In this document: one piece after another, positions 11,219 through 24,200 of the stretch
Position numbering within the stretch: the first letter of the stretch is position 1
How the letters are laid out: every line of letters begins with the position of its first letter
From: Mytilisepta virgata
Taxonomy: Eukaryota > Mollusca > Bivalvia > Mytilida > Mytilidae
Assembly: GCA_028015205.1 (NCBI GenBank)
Contig: CM051518.1
Coordinates: 30,780,001-30,844,000, forward strand
Direction: 5' to 3'
DNA length: 64,000 nucleotides
Program-made: the position numbers and the translations under genes
The notes under the pieces: model-generated
Seen by the model: the letters and a program-made list of their open reading frames with translations, nothing else
Databases searched by the model: none
Told to the model about the DNA's origin: nothing

Positions 11219-12284
11219 AAAAAGTTGACGCAGTGTTAAACAGTATTCGACAAAGTTTGAATGACGTAGGTATATTGACGTAAAGTAGTATGACACATCG
11301 TACCAGAAAGGTTCGTTGTATTAAAACAGTTTATTTTTTCATTCATAACGAGTAAAATCGATGAACGAACGCCGATGTAGTTATAACATGTTTTCTCACA
11401 GATCATTTCGACCTTCTGTTGCATCAATGTATTTATATTTTCGATTGTTTATCGATTAATATGCAAACATGTATTGATAATTTTCTAAATTTAAGAAAAA
11501 ACCTCATTTTCAAAAATCAAATGCCAATTCCAAATTTCTCACATGAAAAGGGGATATAGATAACAAAATCTTACTGGCAGGACATTTCGAATCAAATCGA
11601 GATAAACGTAACAGGAAGCATAACGCGATTCGCCTCGGCGATTTACCTACAGTTTTATAGTAAACATAGGTTATATTCTCATGTACAAATTCATATCTGT
11701 TAGTTCTAATTTTTAGAATTGTTGAATGTAGTGTAATTAACCCAAATTACTACTTTCCCCCTTTTCTCATGTTGAATATGTTGTAGTTACAGTGGACTGG
11801 TTTGTGGATATAATGTACTAAAGTTACTGCTGAAGTTTATACATTTATTTCCCTTGTATTGGTGAAATATGAAGATTTGTTCACCCGATGAAAGTCATAT
11901 TCCCCGAGGCCTTGCTCGAGGGAAACATGACTTTTCGAGGGTGAACAAATCTTCATATTTCACTAATGCAAGGGAAATTAATGATTTATTCCACTAACTC
12001 GAGTTAAATCCTGAGCATTTCGAATAACTGGGATATGATGGTGAAACACGAATCTGAGAGGGAAACACGATGTTTTGTTCAATATAACGTGGGAGAGTCT
12101 CAACCAATAAAATACGTACAAAGCTACCAATCACTACACATAGCCGAATAATATATTTTGTACTATCTCTGCCTATAGTTTTCTAGGAAATCGCGTTGTT
12201 TTTATTGGTTTATACAGTACATAAGGTTATTTTTATGTAGTTTATATACTTTATATTGAGGTTCTGTAAAAGAAAATAACAAAT
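11219..12284. other. upstream region of the F-box gene; one foldback
   Basis: AT-rich intergenic sequence that should contain the promoter of the F-box gene, though no TATA box or initiator can be singled out. The only structure seen is the foldback at 11847-11978. Confidence 0.5.
11847..11978. repeat. 132-bp foldback element
   Basis: Arms of about 55 bp. The left arm contains GTGAAATATGAAGATTTGTT and the right arm contains AACAAATCTTCATATTTCAC. The outer ends are ATTTCCCTTG and CAAGGGAAAT. The loop near 11910 is GC-richer (CCCCGAGGCCTTGCTCGAGG). It has the form of a foldback MITE. Confidence 0.85.
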
Positions 12285-12432
12285 TCACCTACATCCCAAC
12301 TGACTCAATTTTCGGAAAATGACATTGTTAACACACATAAACTTATTGCTACCTCTTTACAAGCAGAAGCGAATAACATGAAAGTTCCAACTATGTACTG
12401 GCTTCCGACGCCGCACAAAACACCTTAGGGCA
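12285..12432 (+). pseudogene. fragment of a reverse-transcriptase ORF
   Basis: One open stretch translates to a piece with the phrases FSENDIVNTHKLIATSL and NNMKVPTMYWLPTPHKTP, then stops. Phrases of the MYWLPxxHKxP type are found just before the RT core in a family of mollusc retroelements (from memory, not searched). Only about 45 codons survive, directly upstream of the gypsy relic. Confidence 0.45.
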
Positions 12433-12474
12433 TATATTACTAATTATGAGCTCGTTTTCCTAGGAAAATTAATC

Positions 12475-12755
12475 ATGGGACTAAATTGGACATATCGTTT
12501 CGAAGAATGGTATTGGACCCGATCCAGCCAAGATAGAGAAAGTGAAGAATTGGCCACGACATTTCTTGGATTTGTTGGATATTACCGTAAGTTTGTGAAG
12601 GACTTCTCCAAGATTGCTAGGCCAGTGAAAGATCTGATGCCAGCACCACAGAAGTCGAAGAGACGCAAGTCCAAGACATCTTCCACTACCAACTGGATTT
12701 GGGGTGATCAGCAAGAGAAAACATTCCAAGCATTGAAAAGTAAAAAAGTCCGGGA
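12475..12755 (+). pseudogene. gypsy RT/RNase H junction fragment
   Basis: Contains the signature FLGFVGYYRKFVKDFSKIAR followed by PVKDLM and WIWGDQQEKTFQALK, the standard connection between the gypsy RT thumb and RNase H. The catalytic RT motifs upstream are missing, and the RNase H body is deleted after KALK-type sequence. Confidence 0.85.
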
Positions 12756-12764
12756 TCGCTTTGT

Positions 12765-13409
12765 ATGGTATGGTATGGTATGACCCGAGATGTTGAAGAC
12801 TGGATAGTACAGTGTAATAGATGCATACGACGCAAGACACCAGCCAACGAGAAAGCACCACTCATTAACATCGAGTCATCTCAACCGTTGGAGCTTGTAT
12901 GCATGGATTACCAGTCCTGTCAGTTGAAAGATCAAAAGGCGGCTACGAGAATATCTTAAGTAAGTACTGACCATTTCACCAGATATGCTTTAGCTGTTCC
13001 AACAAAGAACCAGACTGCAAAGACAACAGCAGATGCCTTCTTCAACAACTTTGTTGTGCATTACGGCCTACCCAGGAGAATTCATTCTGATCAAGGCGCC
13101 AACTTTGAGTCGAAGATAATCAAGGAACTCTGCAAGATTACAGGAATGGAGAAATCGAGGACAACACCTTACCATCCTATGGGGAACGGCATGATAGAAC
13201 GTTTCAACAGAACGCACCTTAATACGCTTGGTACCCTAGAGGCTACACAGAAAAAGGACTGGAAGTCGCACATCGCTGGACTCGTCCATGCTTACAACTG
13301 CACTCGACAGACTACCACTGGATTCTCCCCATACTTCTTGATGGCCATTGGTTTAGCAGATGATACTCAGAAGGAACCATCAACAAAGTATGCTGACGCC
13401 ATGAAGTAA
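12765..13409 (+). pseudogene. gypsy integrase, broken into two frames
   Basis: The first part (12765-12959) holds the C-C half of the H2C2 finger (CNRCIRRKTP) and the start of the core (LELVCMDYQS), then stops. The frame resumes with YALAVPTKNQTAKTTADAF-type sequence and 13056-13409, with LPRRIHSDQGANFESKII (second catalytic D), TTPYHPMGNGMIERFNRT (catalytic E) and the C-terminal core. A frameshift or stop lies between 12950 and 13056, and a stop follows at 13407. Confidence 0.85.
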
Positions 13410-13990
13410 CGACTAAAGGTCTACGAGTTAGCTTCGAGAACAGCAAGAACAGCTCAAGAAAAACAGAAGACTGGATATGACAAACGAGTCAGAGAAGCCA
13501 TTTTTGCAACCCGGAGACAGAGTACTCGTCAAGATAGTATCCTTTGAAGGGAAGCATAAGATTGCTGACAAGTGGGAAGGAGACATTAAAAGGAAACAAC
13601 TACCTGCACCCCGCCGACGTAGGAAAATAGAACCTGCAAGGGAAGAAACGACGAAGTCTGATAGCATCACACAGACCGATGAAATAGGATCATATGAGGA
13701 GTCGGAGCAGGAGTTTTATGTTATAGTGCCTGAGAACCCACAGAGCAACACCGACAATGATGCTACTAAAGTAAATGATAGTCAGGAAGAAGGAACTCTC
13801 ATCGTTACTGGTGACGACCATGCTGGCGTTGAGAGAAGACAGGGCTCTGGTTTAGAGGAGGACGCTTTTCCTTCAGTACAGATGAATGCTGAGGAACCAA
13901 CCCCTGTGAGTGACGATGTTGAAACTAGTGTAGCGGCAGGCCAAGTACCTGAAGATGATACTTGTGGTTTCAGAACGGAAGAAGTTTACG
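13410..13990 (+). pseudogene. gypsy integrase C-terminal tail
   Basis: Open from 13477 with FLQPGDRVLVKIVSFEGKHK and IADKWEGD, the usual SH3-like integrase tail. It jumps after WEGD directly to KRKQLPAPRRRRK, skipping the usual segment, and continues as an acidic, low-complexity tail. The last codons (DGRTPDAK) are translated from the neighbouring repeat, which marks the breakpoint at about 13985. Confidence 0.7.
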
Positions 13991-14702
13991 ACGGACGGAC
14001 GCCCGACGCCAAGTGATGTCAAAAGCTCACGTCCTTTTAGGACAGGTGAGCTAAAAATAGAACATTGGTGAAAATGCACTTTTTGGCTCATATCTCAAAA
14101 ACAAAAGCAGTTAGAGCAAACCTGACAAGTAGTAAAAATGTTTGAGGTCAAGATCTACCTGCCATGAAATTTTCAGACGAATCGGTCAACCAATTTTCAG
14201 GTTATTGCCCCTGAATTGTTAATTTAAGGATATTCTGCAGTTTTAGGTTATTAATTTGAATATTATTATAGATAAAGACAAACTGTAACCAGCAAAAATG
14301 TTCAGCAAAGGAAGATCTACAAATAAGTCAACATGACCAAAATCGTCAATTGAACCCAATAGTTTTTGCCCTTGAAAGATTATTTACATGTAAACAGAAA
14401 ATAATGGTCTGACATATCGTCACAGATGTTTAGAGCATAACTTGAAATAAATTAAATGGTAGCTGTACAAGTAAAATGGAGGGTCAAGGATCAAGGTCAT
14501 TAAAAAAGTCCATAGCAACCGATGATAAAGTCCCTAGCAACCATATCTGTTTGGGTTCAGGATTCTATATTTTAGCTGTACAGGTCAATAGTAAGGAGAA
14601 AATTGTGACGGTATACATTAAATAGCAAAAATTATCATTCATGCAAGATCTGCACAAAATATAACAGGTGAGCGATTCAGGCTCTTGGGAGCCTCTTGTT
14701 GA
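13985..14702. mobile_element. AGCTCACC-family ends, copy C (rearranged)
   Basis: At the left is a forward-type terminus (GGACGGACGCCCGACGCC, AAGTGATGTCAAAAGCTCAC, GGACAGGTGAGCTAAAA). At the right is a reverse-type terminus (ACAGGTGAGCGATTCAGG, GGGAGCCTCTTGTTG). The 650 bp between them has no tandem repeats, unlike the other copies. The left part probably belongs to a copy that was cut by the gypsy fragment. Confidence 0.65.
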
Positions 14703-15130
14703 ATTTGCTCTTCAACATTTTGGATCGTTGTTTTGGTTTTCAACATTTTAGGCCTTGAGCACAACTGATGAGTCATAAATCGACGAAATGTGCAATCTTG
14801 TACATCAAAATTGGAATCAAAGAATTTTATTTCCCAATATCAATGTTTTTTTTTTGATATTTTGATATTTTTGCTTTTTAAGTCACCGATACCATATTGA
14901 ATCCTAGAGAATATCACCAGAATTATTCTATTTGATGATCCAATAAGAATTAATATCTACAGGTTAAACTCAGCCTCTTGATTTGAAGAGGAAACATGGA
15001 CAACAAATAGTCTTTGATGGCTGAAGCTCACATCATACTGGGTATATAGGCCAAGATAGATAGAAGATGTATCACAACCAAATTAAAAGCTGAAAAATCA
15101 AAACAAACAAAATACATGTATATTGCAATA
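14703..15130. other. downstream of TTC27; dispersed repeat fragment
   Basis: At 14752-14800 is GGCCTTGAGCACAACTGATG followed by AGTCATAAATCGACG. A similar phrase occurs inverted near 17925-17960 and again near 54090-54112, so it is a dispersed repeat. Otherwise I see nothing. Confidence 0.5.
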
Positions 15131-15136
15131 TTTATT
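15131..15136 (-). terminator. candidate TTC27 poly(A) signal
   Basis: AATAAA on the minus strand, only 7 nt beyond the TTC27 stop codon. That would make a very short 3' UTR; another AATAAA further downstream near 14827 may be used instead. Confidence 0.45.
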
Positions 15137-15143
15137 TAACAAG

Positions 15144-15263
15144 TCAACTTCCTTTCATATGAGCTATTTTGTTAATGATATCAGTCAGTTTTCGGTCAAG
15201 TGAATCACAGATATCTCTTGCCTCAGGCTTCATTTCCTCTGTTACAGGATCTGTATGTTGTTG
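15144..15263 (-). CDS. TTC27: TTC27 exon 24 (C-terminus)
   Basis: Acceptor TTTTTGTAG|CAACAACATAC, phase 0. Encodes residues 799-837, [20 protein letters not shown] to KIAHMKGS and TGA. The charged helix is like the end of the vertebrate protein. Confidence 0.93.
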   Translation of the reverse strand, partial: QQHTDPVTEEMKPEARDICDSLDRKLTDIINKIAHMKGS

Positions 15264-18200
15264 CTACAAAAATTAAAATAATCTGAATAAGCACATACGT
15301 TTCTTAACAATTATCTGACACAGATGGGATGGATATCTTTTAACTTTTGATATTTATAAAGCAGTAAAACGTTTATTAATAACGATTTTCTCAGACTGTT
15401 GTTTTTTTTTACACCAACATTGACTGCGAAATATATATTTCATCTAAAACTCCTGAAAGTGACTCAATCAATTTTTGAACAGATTCTGTCCTTTTTCTTG
15501 GCCGAATTCACACTGCAAGCCTATGCATACTTGCATCTGAAAGTCATCTCGTACAAGCAAACAGTCTTTCTTTTTTGTGTCATACAAGATAACCAAGTTA
15601 GCAAGGTCATAACTTGTATAAACGTTGATTTGTTGTGGAAAAAATCTACCGGAAAAATTTACAGCCAGGTTCAAAATTCCCAATTTGGTGTGTATGGGAC
15701 CAATTTTAAAATGTGTTATCTCCCAAGGGAATTATCCCTGGTTTAGTTTTTATGTACTTTGACCCCCATATCCTTTTTTTCCCATTATTCCTTGTGTAGG
15801 ACAAATGATCACGCTGCTCATTTGCTTGGACTTATGTTGCATATATGTAGGGAGATTTTGTCTCAAGAATTATTAATCTACCATATCCGTTATTTTTACT
15901 ATTTATCTTATCTGGGAAGTAAAAATACTATAAATTTTTTATATTATAATAGATTTTATATAATGTTTAATATTTTTTGGTATAAAATAACAGTGGTAAT
16001 ATTTTTTTTACTGTGCAGGCTAAATTGATAAATCCTAAAAAAGAATCGCTCAAGAAACAGTATGACAAAATTCCTAAATAACATTATTGATCACAAGTTT
16101 TTTGCTATGCTAATGGAGAATGTACATATATTTATAACATATGCATATACTAGTCATTAAACAAGCACAGAAACAAAGGATATTTATGGTTAGAATGTCA
16201 TAATATTGAATTTTCCATTGTTATATTTGTGTGAAGAAATAATTTAATTCAATATTCATTTAGCCATGAAAGATAGTTATTTAAATTAATATATGTCCGT
16301 TATTTACTAATATGCTCATTATAGATAAAATTTTATCTATAATGAGCATATTAGTAAATAACAGACATAAATTTAACAAATAACTATCTTTCACGGCTAA
16401 ATGAATAATATAATAAATATAATGCAGTATTTTATTAAAGATGAAGGAAAAACAAGATAGAGTAACAATTTTATATGTTACTACTTTGCCCTATTTGTGA
16501 ATTAAAGATGAAAAATTTAAATATTATAGGGCTCACACTTAAATAATTGTCTGATATACCAAAGATTTTCTAGAAATAATAGAAATTATAGCTGACAGTG
16601 AATCTAGCATCACAGGAAGTGTACTGAATTGGTGTTTACAGTTAACATGTCTATGTGATGCAATGTAAAGCTCTGTTGAAGAAAAAATTGTCCTAATTTG
16701 TTACCTTAATTTTGGTAAGAACTCCTTTTAACATAAGTTTTGCTGAGGACAACATTTGTATTCCCTGCACTGAAGTAGATGATTTCTCACTACATTTCAT
16801 ATACACTGAAAACATTAAAAAAAAACCCAGAATGCTATTATGTTAATTTTTATTGTCATATGGAGAATCTATGCAGGATTACTAATGACATGCCAGTACA
16901 TATTTTGCATACACATTTACTTATAAAGGGCAGTAACTCTTATAAAATGTCACCTCCCTACACTTATTCCTGCACATCGAAACATCATGTCAAAATATAC
17001 AATAGATTGTTTTAATCTTCCATAGGGAGATAAATTAAGTTTGATATCCTGTATGTCATTTTTTCTAAAAGATATAAAGTGCAAGAACTCTATCTCTTTG
17101 GAAAAATCATCTTTAGTAGCTAATTTGTTGTCATAACTTTTAGATCAAACAAAACTAGCTTCAAGAAAATCACTCTGATGTAGTGGATACTGCTGAAGTT
17201 TGTTCCAGAGATACCCAAACATATTTCTACTAGTACTAACAAAAAACACTGGCAAATGCTGACAAAATGTCTTTATGGTGATGGTTAAACCACAAAAAAA
17301 CAATTAAAATAAACATGACTAATAATGTAATTGATTGTGTATTATATGCACTATTTTACTCTTAATATCAAAATCTAGAAATGGGTGGTGTACTATGAAC
17401 CAATATATGAAAATCAGCAACTTTATCTGACATCTCAAGATGTTGTGTGAAATCTGATTTTGACAACTTGATCCTAACAGAAATATTAACCTATACTTTT
17501 TGCATTGTATAACTGCTGACAAAAAACTTTGTTTAAAGACAATCTGACAACAATGGACTTCATTCAAGTAATGTTTCCCTGCTGATTGCCATCTTTGACC
17601 AAAAAATGTGATGAAATGGGGTAGTTATAATCTTAAAATGTATATTTTGTACAATGTACTTACTGTCTGCCAATTCTAAGGATTGTGTAGCAACATCTTT
17701 ACATCTGTCCAGATCTACCGGCCAATTAGAATCATGTATTACACACCTGTGTGATTTCTGTAGATACTGTAAAACCTGTTAATAATAACATCTATGTATC
17801 CATATCAGTGTAAGGTTTGATCTGCAGCTACAATTCATACAGAAACAGAAAACAAGGTATCTTTCCTAATTAAATATTCCATGGTATTAATTGTAATGCA
17901 GAAGTTGTGCACATTTTGTTAATTTATGACTCATTAGTTGTGCCTAAAATTTTAAAAATTGAAACATAACCCAAAATGTTGAATATCAAATTCAAATTCC
18001 AAAATTGTGCCAAAATGACCCCCGAAAAAAAGTAGTCCAAGGACTGAGCTATGCACAATGGACGACATTCTTCTTAATGTAAAAATGCAACACAAATGAG
18101 CAGTGTAACAATTCAAATACAAACATTATTACATTTTCTTATTACGTTCTATTACAGCTTTCACATAAATTGCATTAATGATCCCAAAATTGTTGATTTT

Positions 18201-21200
18201 CTCTGATTCACAATAACAAATACAGTTCCATAATGACAACTTTAAACATCAAATAAAATACCTACTTTCTGTAGTTTCTCAGGGTCATTGTCATTGCCAT
18301 GGTTTGTCAGCTCTCCATAATACTTCCAAATCTTAGTTTCATTGGTAACCTGAAAATTAAAACTTGTAAAATATCATCAGATGTATTGAACTGTAAGTGT
18401 ATGTTTGTGCATGTGTATAATTTTTCTAATACTGATTTATCTGACAGAATAGACCATACACAATTAATTTTTGAAGTGAAGATAAAGATGCAGAATTGTG
18501 GAATCATTTAAAAATTCAGACATAATTGTATATCATCTCTTGCTCTAAATCTATGTATGAATATAATATATCATAATATTTCTTAATATAGTATAAAACA
18601 ACCAGTGATTGATTATATATTCTTTAGCTATTCATTGATAAATAAATATTACAATACCTTTGATGTAATTCTACCAAATAATTCCTGTAATTTTTGTTGA
18701 AAACTTGATCCTTGTGTACCATAGCAATCTGTAATATTTTCTGTTACCACTCTAACAAGGATTCTTAAAACCTATAAGTACACAATCTCAGTTTTTTCTT
18801 TCTAAATTATACAATTGTATAAAAAAAAATATATACATTCATGTTTAAAAAAAAAGACCATTTTCCAAAAAATTAATTTTTATAAACATTCACTATCAGA
18901 TACGGAGTAAAAAGGTAAAAAAAGACAATATCCCATCTACAACATCTAGTAGTCATCACATGATCTTCAATAAGTGGGAAAGTCGTAACATATGGTAAGC
19001 CCCAAAGGCTGTGACAAGATAACCAAGTGTATAAATCAGTGGATGGTGTATTTTATTGTTGTCCTGAAAAAGTTTCTTTCGCCGGAAGTAAGTAAAGTAA
19101 GGGAAATAACTTGTTTCAAATTATAATTTTAGAGTCAGAATCGTGATACCAGAAACGAGTTTCTGGAAAGAGCTAATATTGCTGTGCTCGCATTCTTGGC
19201 CACGACAACAGAATATTAAATAAACAATCTAAGTAATGTAACAAACCTCATTATCTATCCATTTGTCTTTTATGTCCATCAATCGGTGATATGCATGTAT
19301 GGCTTCCCCAAATTCCCCACAGTCTGTACATACCTGTATACAAAATATTTATATATTTTTTATCTGCCATGTGATAATCTTCAAGCAATCATTATGAATT
19401 AATCTTACATTTTAAGGGAAGAAAATTTAATTGGATCAAAATATGAAATCTTTTTAATAATTCTATATGTTAGCATGTGTAATTTATAAAATGTTTTGCC
19501 ACATATGGCATACATACCAGAAGATAATTTTCCCAGATTCTCCAATCTTCGTAATTACATTTAAGAGATTCTTTAAGTGCAGCACATGCTTTATCTCTAT
19601 AAAAAACAAAGAACTTGTATAATAACAGAAGTATAAAATATAAATATGGTTAATTTTGACTTATCAGTTACTCTGATGGGAGATAACTTCCCAATGTACA
19701 TGGTTAATTTTGACTTATCAGTTACTCTGATGGGAGATAACTTCCCAATGTACATGGTTAATTTTGACTGACCAGTTACTCTGATGGAAGATAACTTCAC
19801 AATGTACATGGTTAATTTTGACTTATCAGTTACTCTGATGGGAGATAACTTCCCAATGTACATGGTTAATTTTGACTGATCAGTTACTCTGATGGAAGAT
19901 AACTTCACAATGTACATGGTTAATTTTGACTGACCAGTTACTCTGATGGGAGATAACTTCACAATGTACATGGTTAATTTTGACTGACCAGTTACTCTGA
20001 TGGGAAATAACTTCACAATGTACATGGTTAATTTTGGCTGACCAGTTACTGTGATAGGAGATAACTTAAAAATGCACATGGTTAATTTTGACTGATCAGT
20101 TACTCTGATGGGAGATAACTTCACAATGTACAAGTTTCTTTCTTTATAGGCGTATTGCCAAATATACATCAGAAATTAACCCTTTTCCTTGCCCAACATA
20201 AGGTCTTTTCCACTAACCTCCAATCTGAGTAACTGATATATACCAGAATTATTATGTATTTCTCCCTCAGGAATTGTTTTCCTATAGTGTTTTGTGGGGA
20301 TGGTATAGTGCCATTGTATCTAATGTGAAAGCTTTGGTTTTACTAAATGTTACTTTCAATCTCCAAACCAAAAAAACTGAATTTATCATACTGATTACAT
20401 GATAATTTTTTATTAAAAGTAATAGGTTTTCAATAACAGGAATAAACTAACACTAGATTAAACAAATTTTGCTGTCTGATCTGGTTACCTCATATTATTA
20501 CTGGGTTAATTCTTTCTGGATAACATATGACAAATGAAGAAGAGGTGAGCATGTGTTTGATGTAAAAAGTTAATATGACAACATGATCATATATATAATT
20601 ATGATTTTAAAAATAAATACAATTTTTACTAATAGTTACTTATGCAGAGGGCATTATCTTGAAATATAGATTGCCCATGGGACAGTAGTATTGACTGAAA
20701 CACTGATATGCCCTCTGTATAAATAAATATTATGTTTATTTCATTGAAGCAACCATGGATTATTAAAAAGAATTTTCAGACTTTCTTTTATTCAAGACCA
20801 TGTTCCGTCAATGTAAACTCTGCATATTGCTTAGTTATATACTTGTGATTTTACTTTTATCCAGTTGGGATATAGAAATTTTATCTGATATGAAATAAAC
20901 AAATATAATGTTTAAAACTTCATCCTGATTAATTTGAGCCATTCTGGTATACTGGAAATACATTTCCCTATGTACATGAGAACAAAATATGATTGTATAC
21001 ACACAGTATTACTAGGAGTTTGTTATAAGAAGAATTCACTACTTACTTTTGCTTTAACTTTATATATGCAGATGCTAAATTATTCCAAGCTTCAAAATTC
21101 TGAAGAAAAATAGAAATTGGGGAAAAATATTTTAGTACTTCAGTTGAAATTATCCTTCTTCCAACCTGTATAATAATAATCTTCATATGAGATTTGAACA

Positions 21201-24200
21201 TTAAAATTAGCCTTAGGTACAATCACCAATATTTATAAGAAGGAAATTTCCAACCAGTTACTGAAAATTCTAGAATAACTGTGATGTTTTTTATATCTCC
21301 AAAAATGCAAATGGATGAAAGTCACAACAATTAAAACTTGAAAACAACAGTTACGATCTAACCATGAAAACTGATAAAATAAACAAATTCATTATATCTG
21401 TATGACACTTACATCAGTATCAATCATGACACAGCGTTTAAAAGCTTTGGCTGCTAAAGCAAAATCTTGGTTAGCAGATGCACAACAACCATAGGTAAAC
21501 CACACTGGAGTCTACAATAATTTAATATATTTTGGTAAATTATGTAAAATCAGTGGTCAGGATAATATTTTTAATCATAAAGAAAATTTGAAATGTGATG
21601 CACAAAATTAAAGTACTATTTTCAGTGCTTTATGATAAAACCATAATACGTGAAGTATACTGATTCCCCATTTAAGTTAATAAGAGTAAATCCATAAGAG
21701 AAATATTATGGTTTTGACAAATTAAACCTAATTCATACAAACCTGAAGTGAGTTAACTTTTAATGACTTTTCAAAGCACTCTAAACTTTTAGAAAACTGA
21801 AAGAAATAAGGATAAAATAATCATTTTAAAATAAACTAGATTATAAATAACTCATTCCAAGTTATACCGGTCATCAAAACTCTCAGGGGTTAAAAATATC
21901 ACTAGCCTGACGCCCATGTTATTTGCTGGAGGACTATCATATTTGTATTAGTAAAATGCTACTGAATTTTCATTTCATGTATATAACTTATGATTTCAGA
22001 ATGGAGAATGATATTTTTTATAGGCTTATAATTATCCCAGGGTTAATGGTACATCTAGTTAGTTTACATACAGATAGTACTTCGACCTATTCGGTTAGTA
22101 AATTTTGTAGTGCTGAAAAGCTCCAAGAAAGTAAGATTGTCAAGAAAATATCAACTCCTGACTCTAATTTGCCAAATCTAAGAAAGCACAAAATAGGATT
22201 TTAAGTTTTCAAACCAAAGGTTGTCAACTAATTACAGCTTCCTCCCAATCATAATAAAGCTAATTGTTCTGAAAACTTAAAAACTTATCATGAAGATACT
22301 GAAAATATGCCTTGAAAATTTATTATGTCATAATTTCATACACTATACGGACCACAAAGTATTTCAAAATTATTTAACCTTCCTTTTTCTAAACAACCTT
22401 TTCAATAATTTTCATGTTTCTTTTGTTATCACATATTAACTGCATCTGTTTGTTATATTTTATCAATTCCTCCACTGTCAGCTTAAAATAAACTACTTAA
22501 AAATCATGGAAGATCTTACATTTTCCTCTGCAAAGTAAATATAACCCAGACATCTCTGTGACCTGGCATTATGGTGGTTTGACATTTCCCATGCCTTTTC
22601 ATAAAACTGTTTATCTCTGGTTACATCACCAAGGAAACACCATAAATTAGGTGTCTCTTTTATCTGTAGTTGTTCTCTTATCACAGTCTCAGCCTGAAAA
22701 TTTAAAAAAGAAAATAAAATTTGAAAACAATGTTATAAAATTACAATACATGTTTACAATTTCGAATATTCAAAAACTTTAAGATATTTGCAAAATAGTT
22801 TTTATTTTCTACTGAAGTTGTTTCATTTTACATATCAACTTCTTATGTGAAATCAGTTTTATGAGATCTATAACTATTTCTCAAAGACTAAATTGAGAAG
22901 TCTCCAATGACAACATGACGGTTAACCAATGAAACATCATGATACTGTGCTCAGGTTTATTAGGTACTGGCAAATTAAAAACTTCGTTATTAATGCCATT
23001 CCACAATCTGAGATATGGATACATAAAAGTGCTATACATATAATTCTCTACTTTTTTTGTGGATTTCATTTTTATCATTGTAGTAAAAGAACAGTCTTTA
23101 GGGCGTTTCGGCGTTTGGCCTTCTTCGGTTTCGTTTTTCCAAAAGATGAAGGAAATAAGCATTCTCACAGTATTGCTGGGCAATACAATGTCCCCTACCG
23201 GCTTGAGCTATCAGAAAACGTGTAAAATCTCCTAATGTGAATTGGATGAAGACGTAGTGACAAAGTGCAGAAAGCTGATTATTTGTGATTATTGTCCGCA
23301 AACCATAACTTTGCAAAAAAATAATCCAAACGGACTGAAATTCAAACTTGATCTGTAAATTATCATGGTTAAACTATAAACCAAATATCAAATCAATATC
23401 TGCAAGCATGACAAAAAAAGTGTGCAAAACCAATTTGTTAGACTGATCGATAGACAAAGGGACGGACGGACTGGATGCAAACCTATAGTCCACTTCGGCT
23501 TTGCCGGTAGGGGACTAAAAAGGAAGAATAAAAATAATCTTTCTGGCATAAATCTTACCTTTTCCATTTTTCCTAATCTTTGATAACATTTTATTGCATC
23601 TTCCCATAGATGTAATCGTTCAAATATATCCAAGGCAGAGCCAATAGCACCAAGACTTAATAATAAGTCAGCCAAATGTTTCTGTAAAATAATGTAAAAT
23701 GTCAGGAAGCAATTCAAATATTCTAAAAAAAAAAAAACACACACAGGAGTAAATAGTTTTGTGAATGATACTGACTATAAAAGCATTTATCACTAACATA
23801 AATTTGAATTCAGCTCATATTTGTTAAGATGTGAATGTCACTTGAAAATACCCAAATTATAAAAAAAACAACAATTTGTGGCTAACAATTTCATTTTTCA
23901 TAAATGAAAAAAAATATTAAATTAACACATAACATTTGATGATAATTATAACCAATATATAAAGAAAGTTAACATTTGGCCTTTAACAATAAACGACTAC
24001 ACAATTCATATAATCTACCTAAAAAATCCTGAAGGGAAAAATTCAATATGTTGTTCTTACATTTAAAAAAAATCAAATATACTGACAAATATAATCTATA
24101 AAATAAGAATTACAGTAGACTCAATGAAATCGCATATCGGACAAAATAATATATCCTCAAATTGAATATACATTCCCATATAATTTAATATTAAATTTAT

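Larger units (their letters stand above)
12475..13990 (+). mobile_element. Ty3/gypsy retrotransposon relic
   Basis: It has the order RT/RNase H junction, integrase zinc-knuckle remnant, integrase core and basic C-terminal tail, as in Ty3/gypsy pol. No gag, protease, RT core or LTR is visible. Internal deletions join RT-RNase H directly to the integrase H2C2 region near 12755, at a run of GGTAT repeats. The right end runs straight into the AGCTCACC-family end at 13985 with no LTR, so it is a truncated and rearranged fragment. Confidence 0.85.

Noticed and set aside
15399..15746. 115-codon plus-strand open frame in TTC27 intron 23
   Set aside because: Antisense to an intron, no family resemblance, AT-rich composition like the surroundings.
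19597..20169. 190-codon repeat protein on the minus strand
   Set aside because: Translation of the 54-bp minisatellite, whose unit length happens to be a multiple of three; it lies in an intron.
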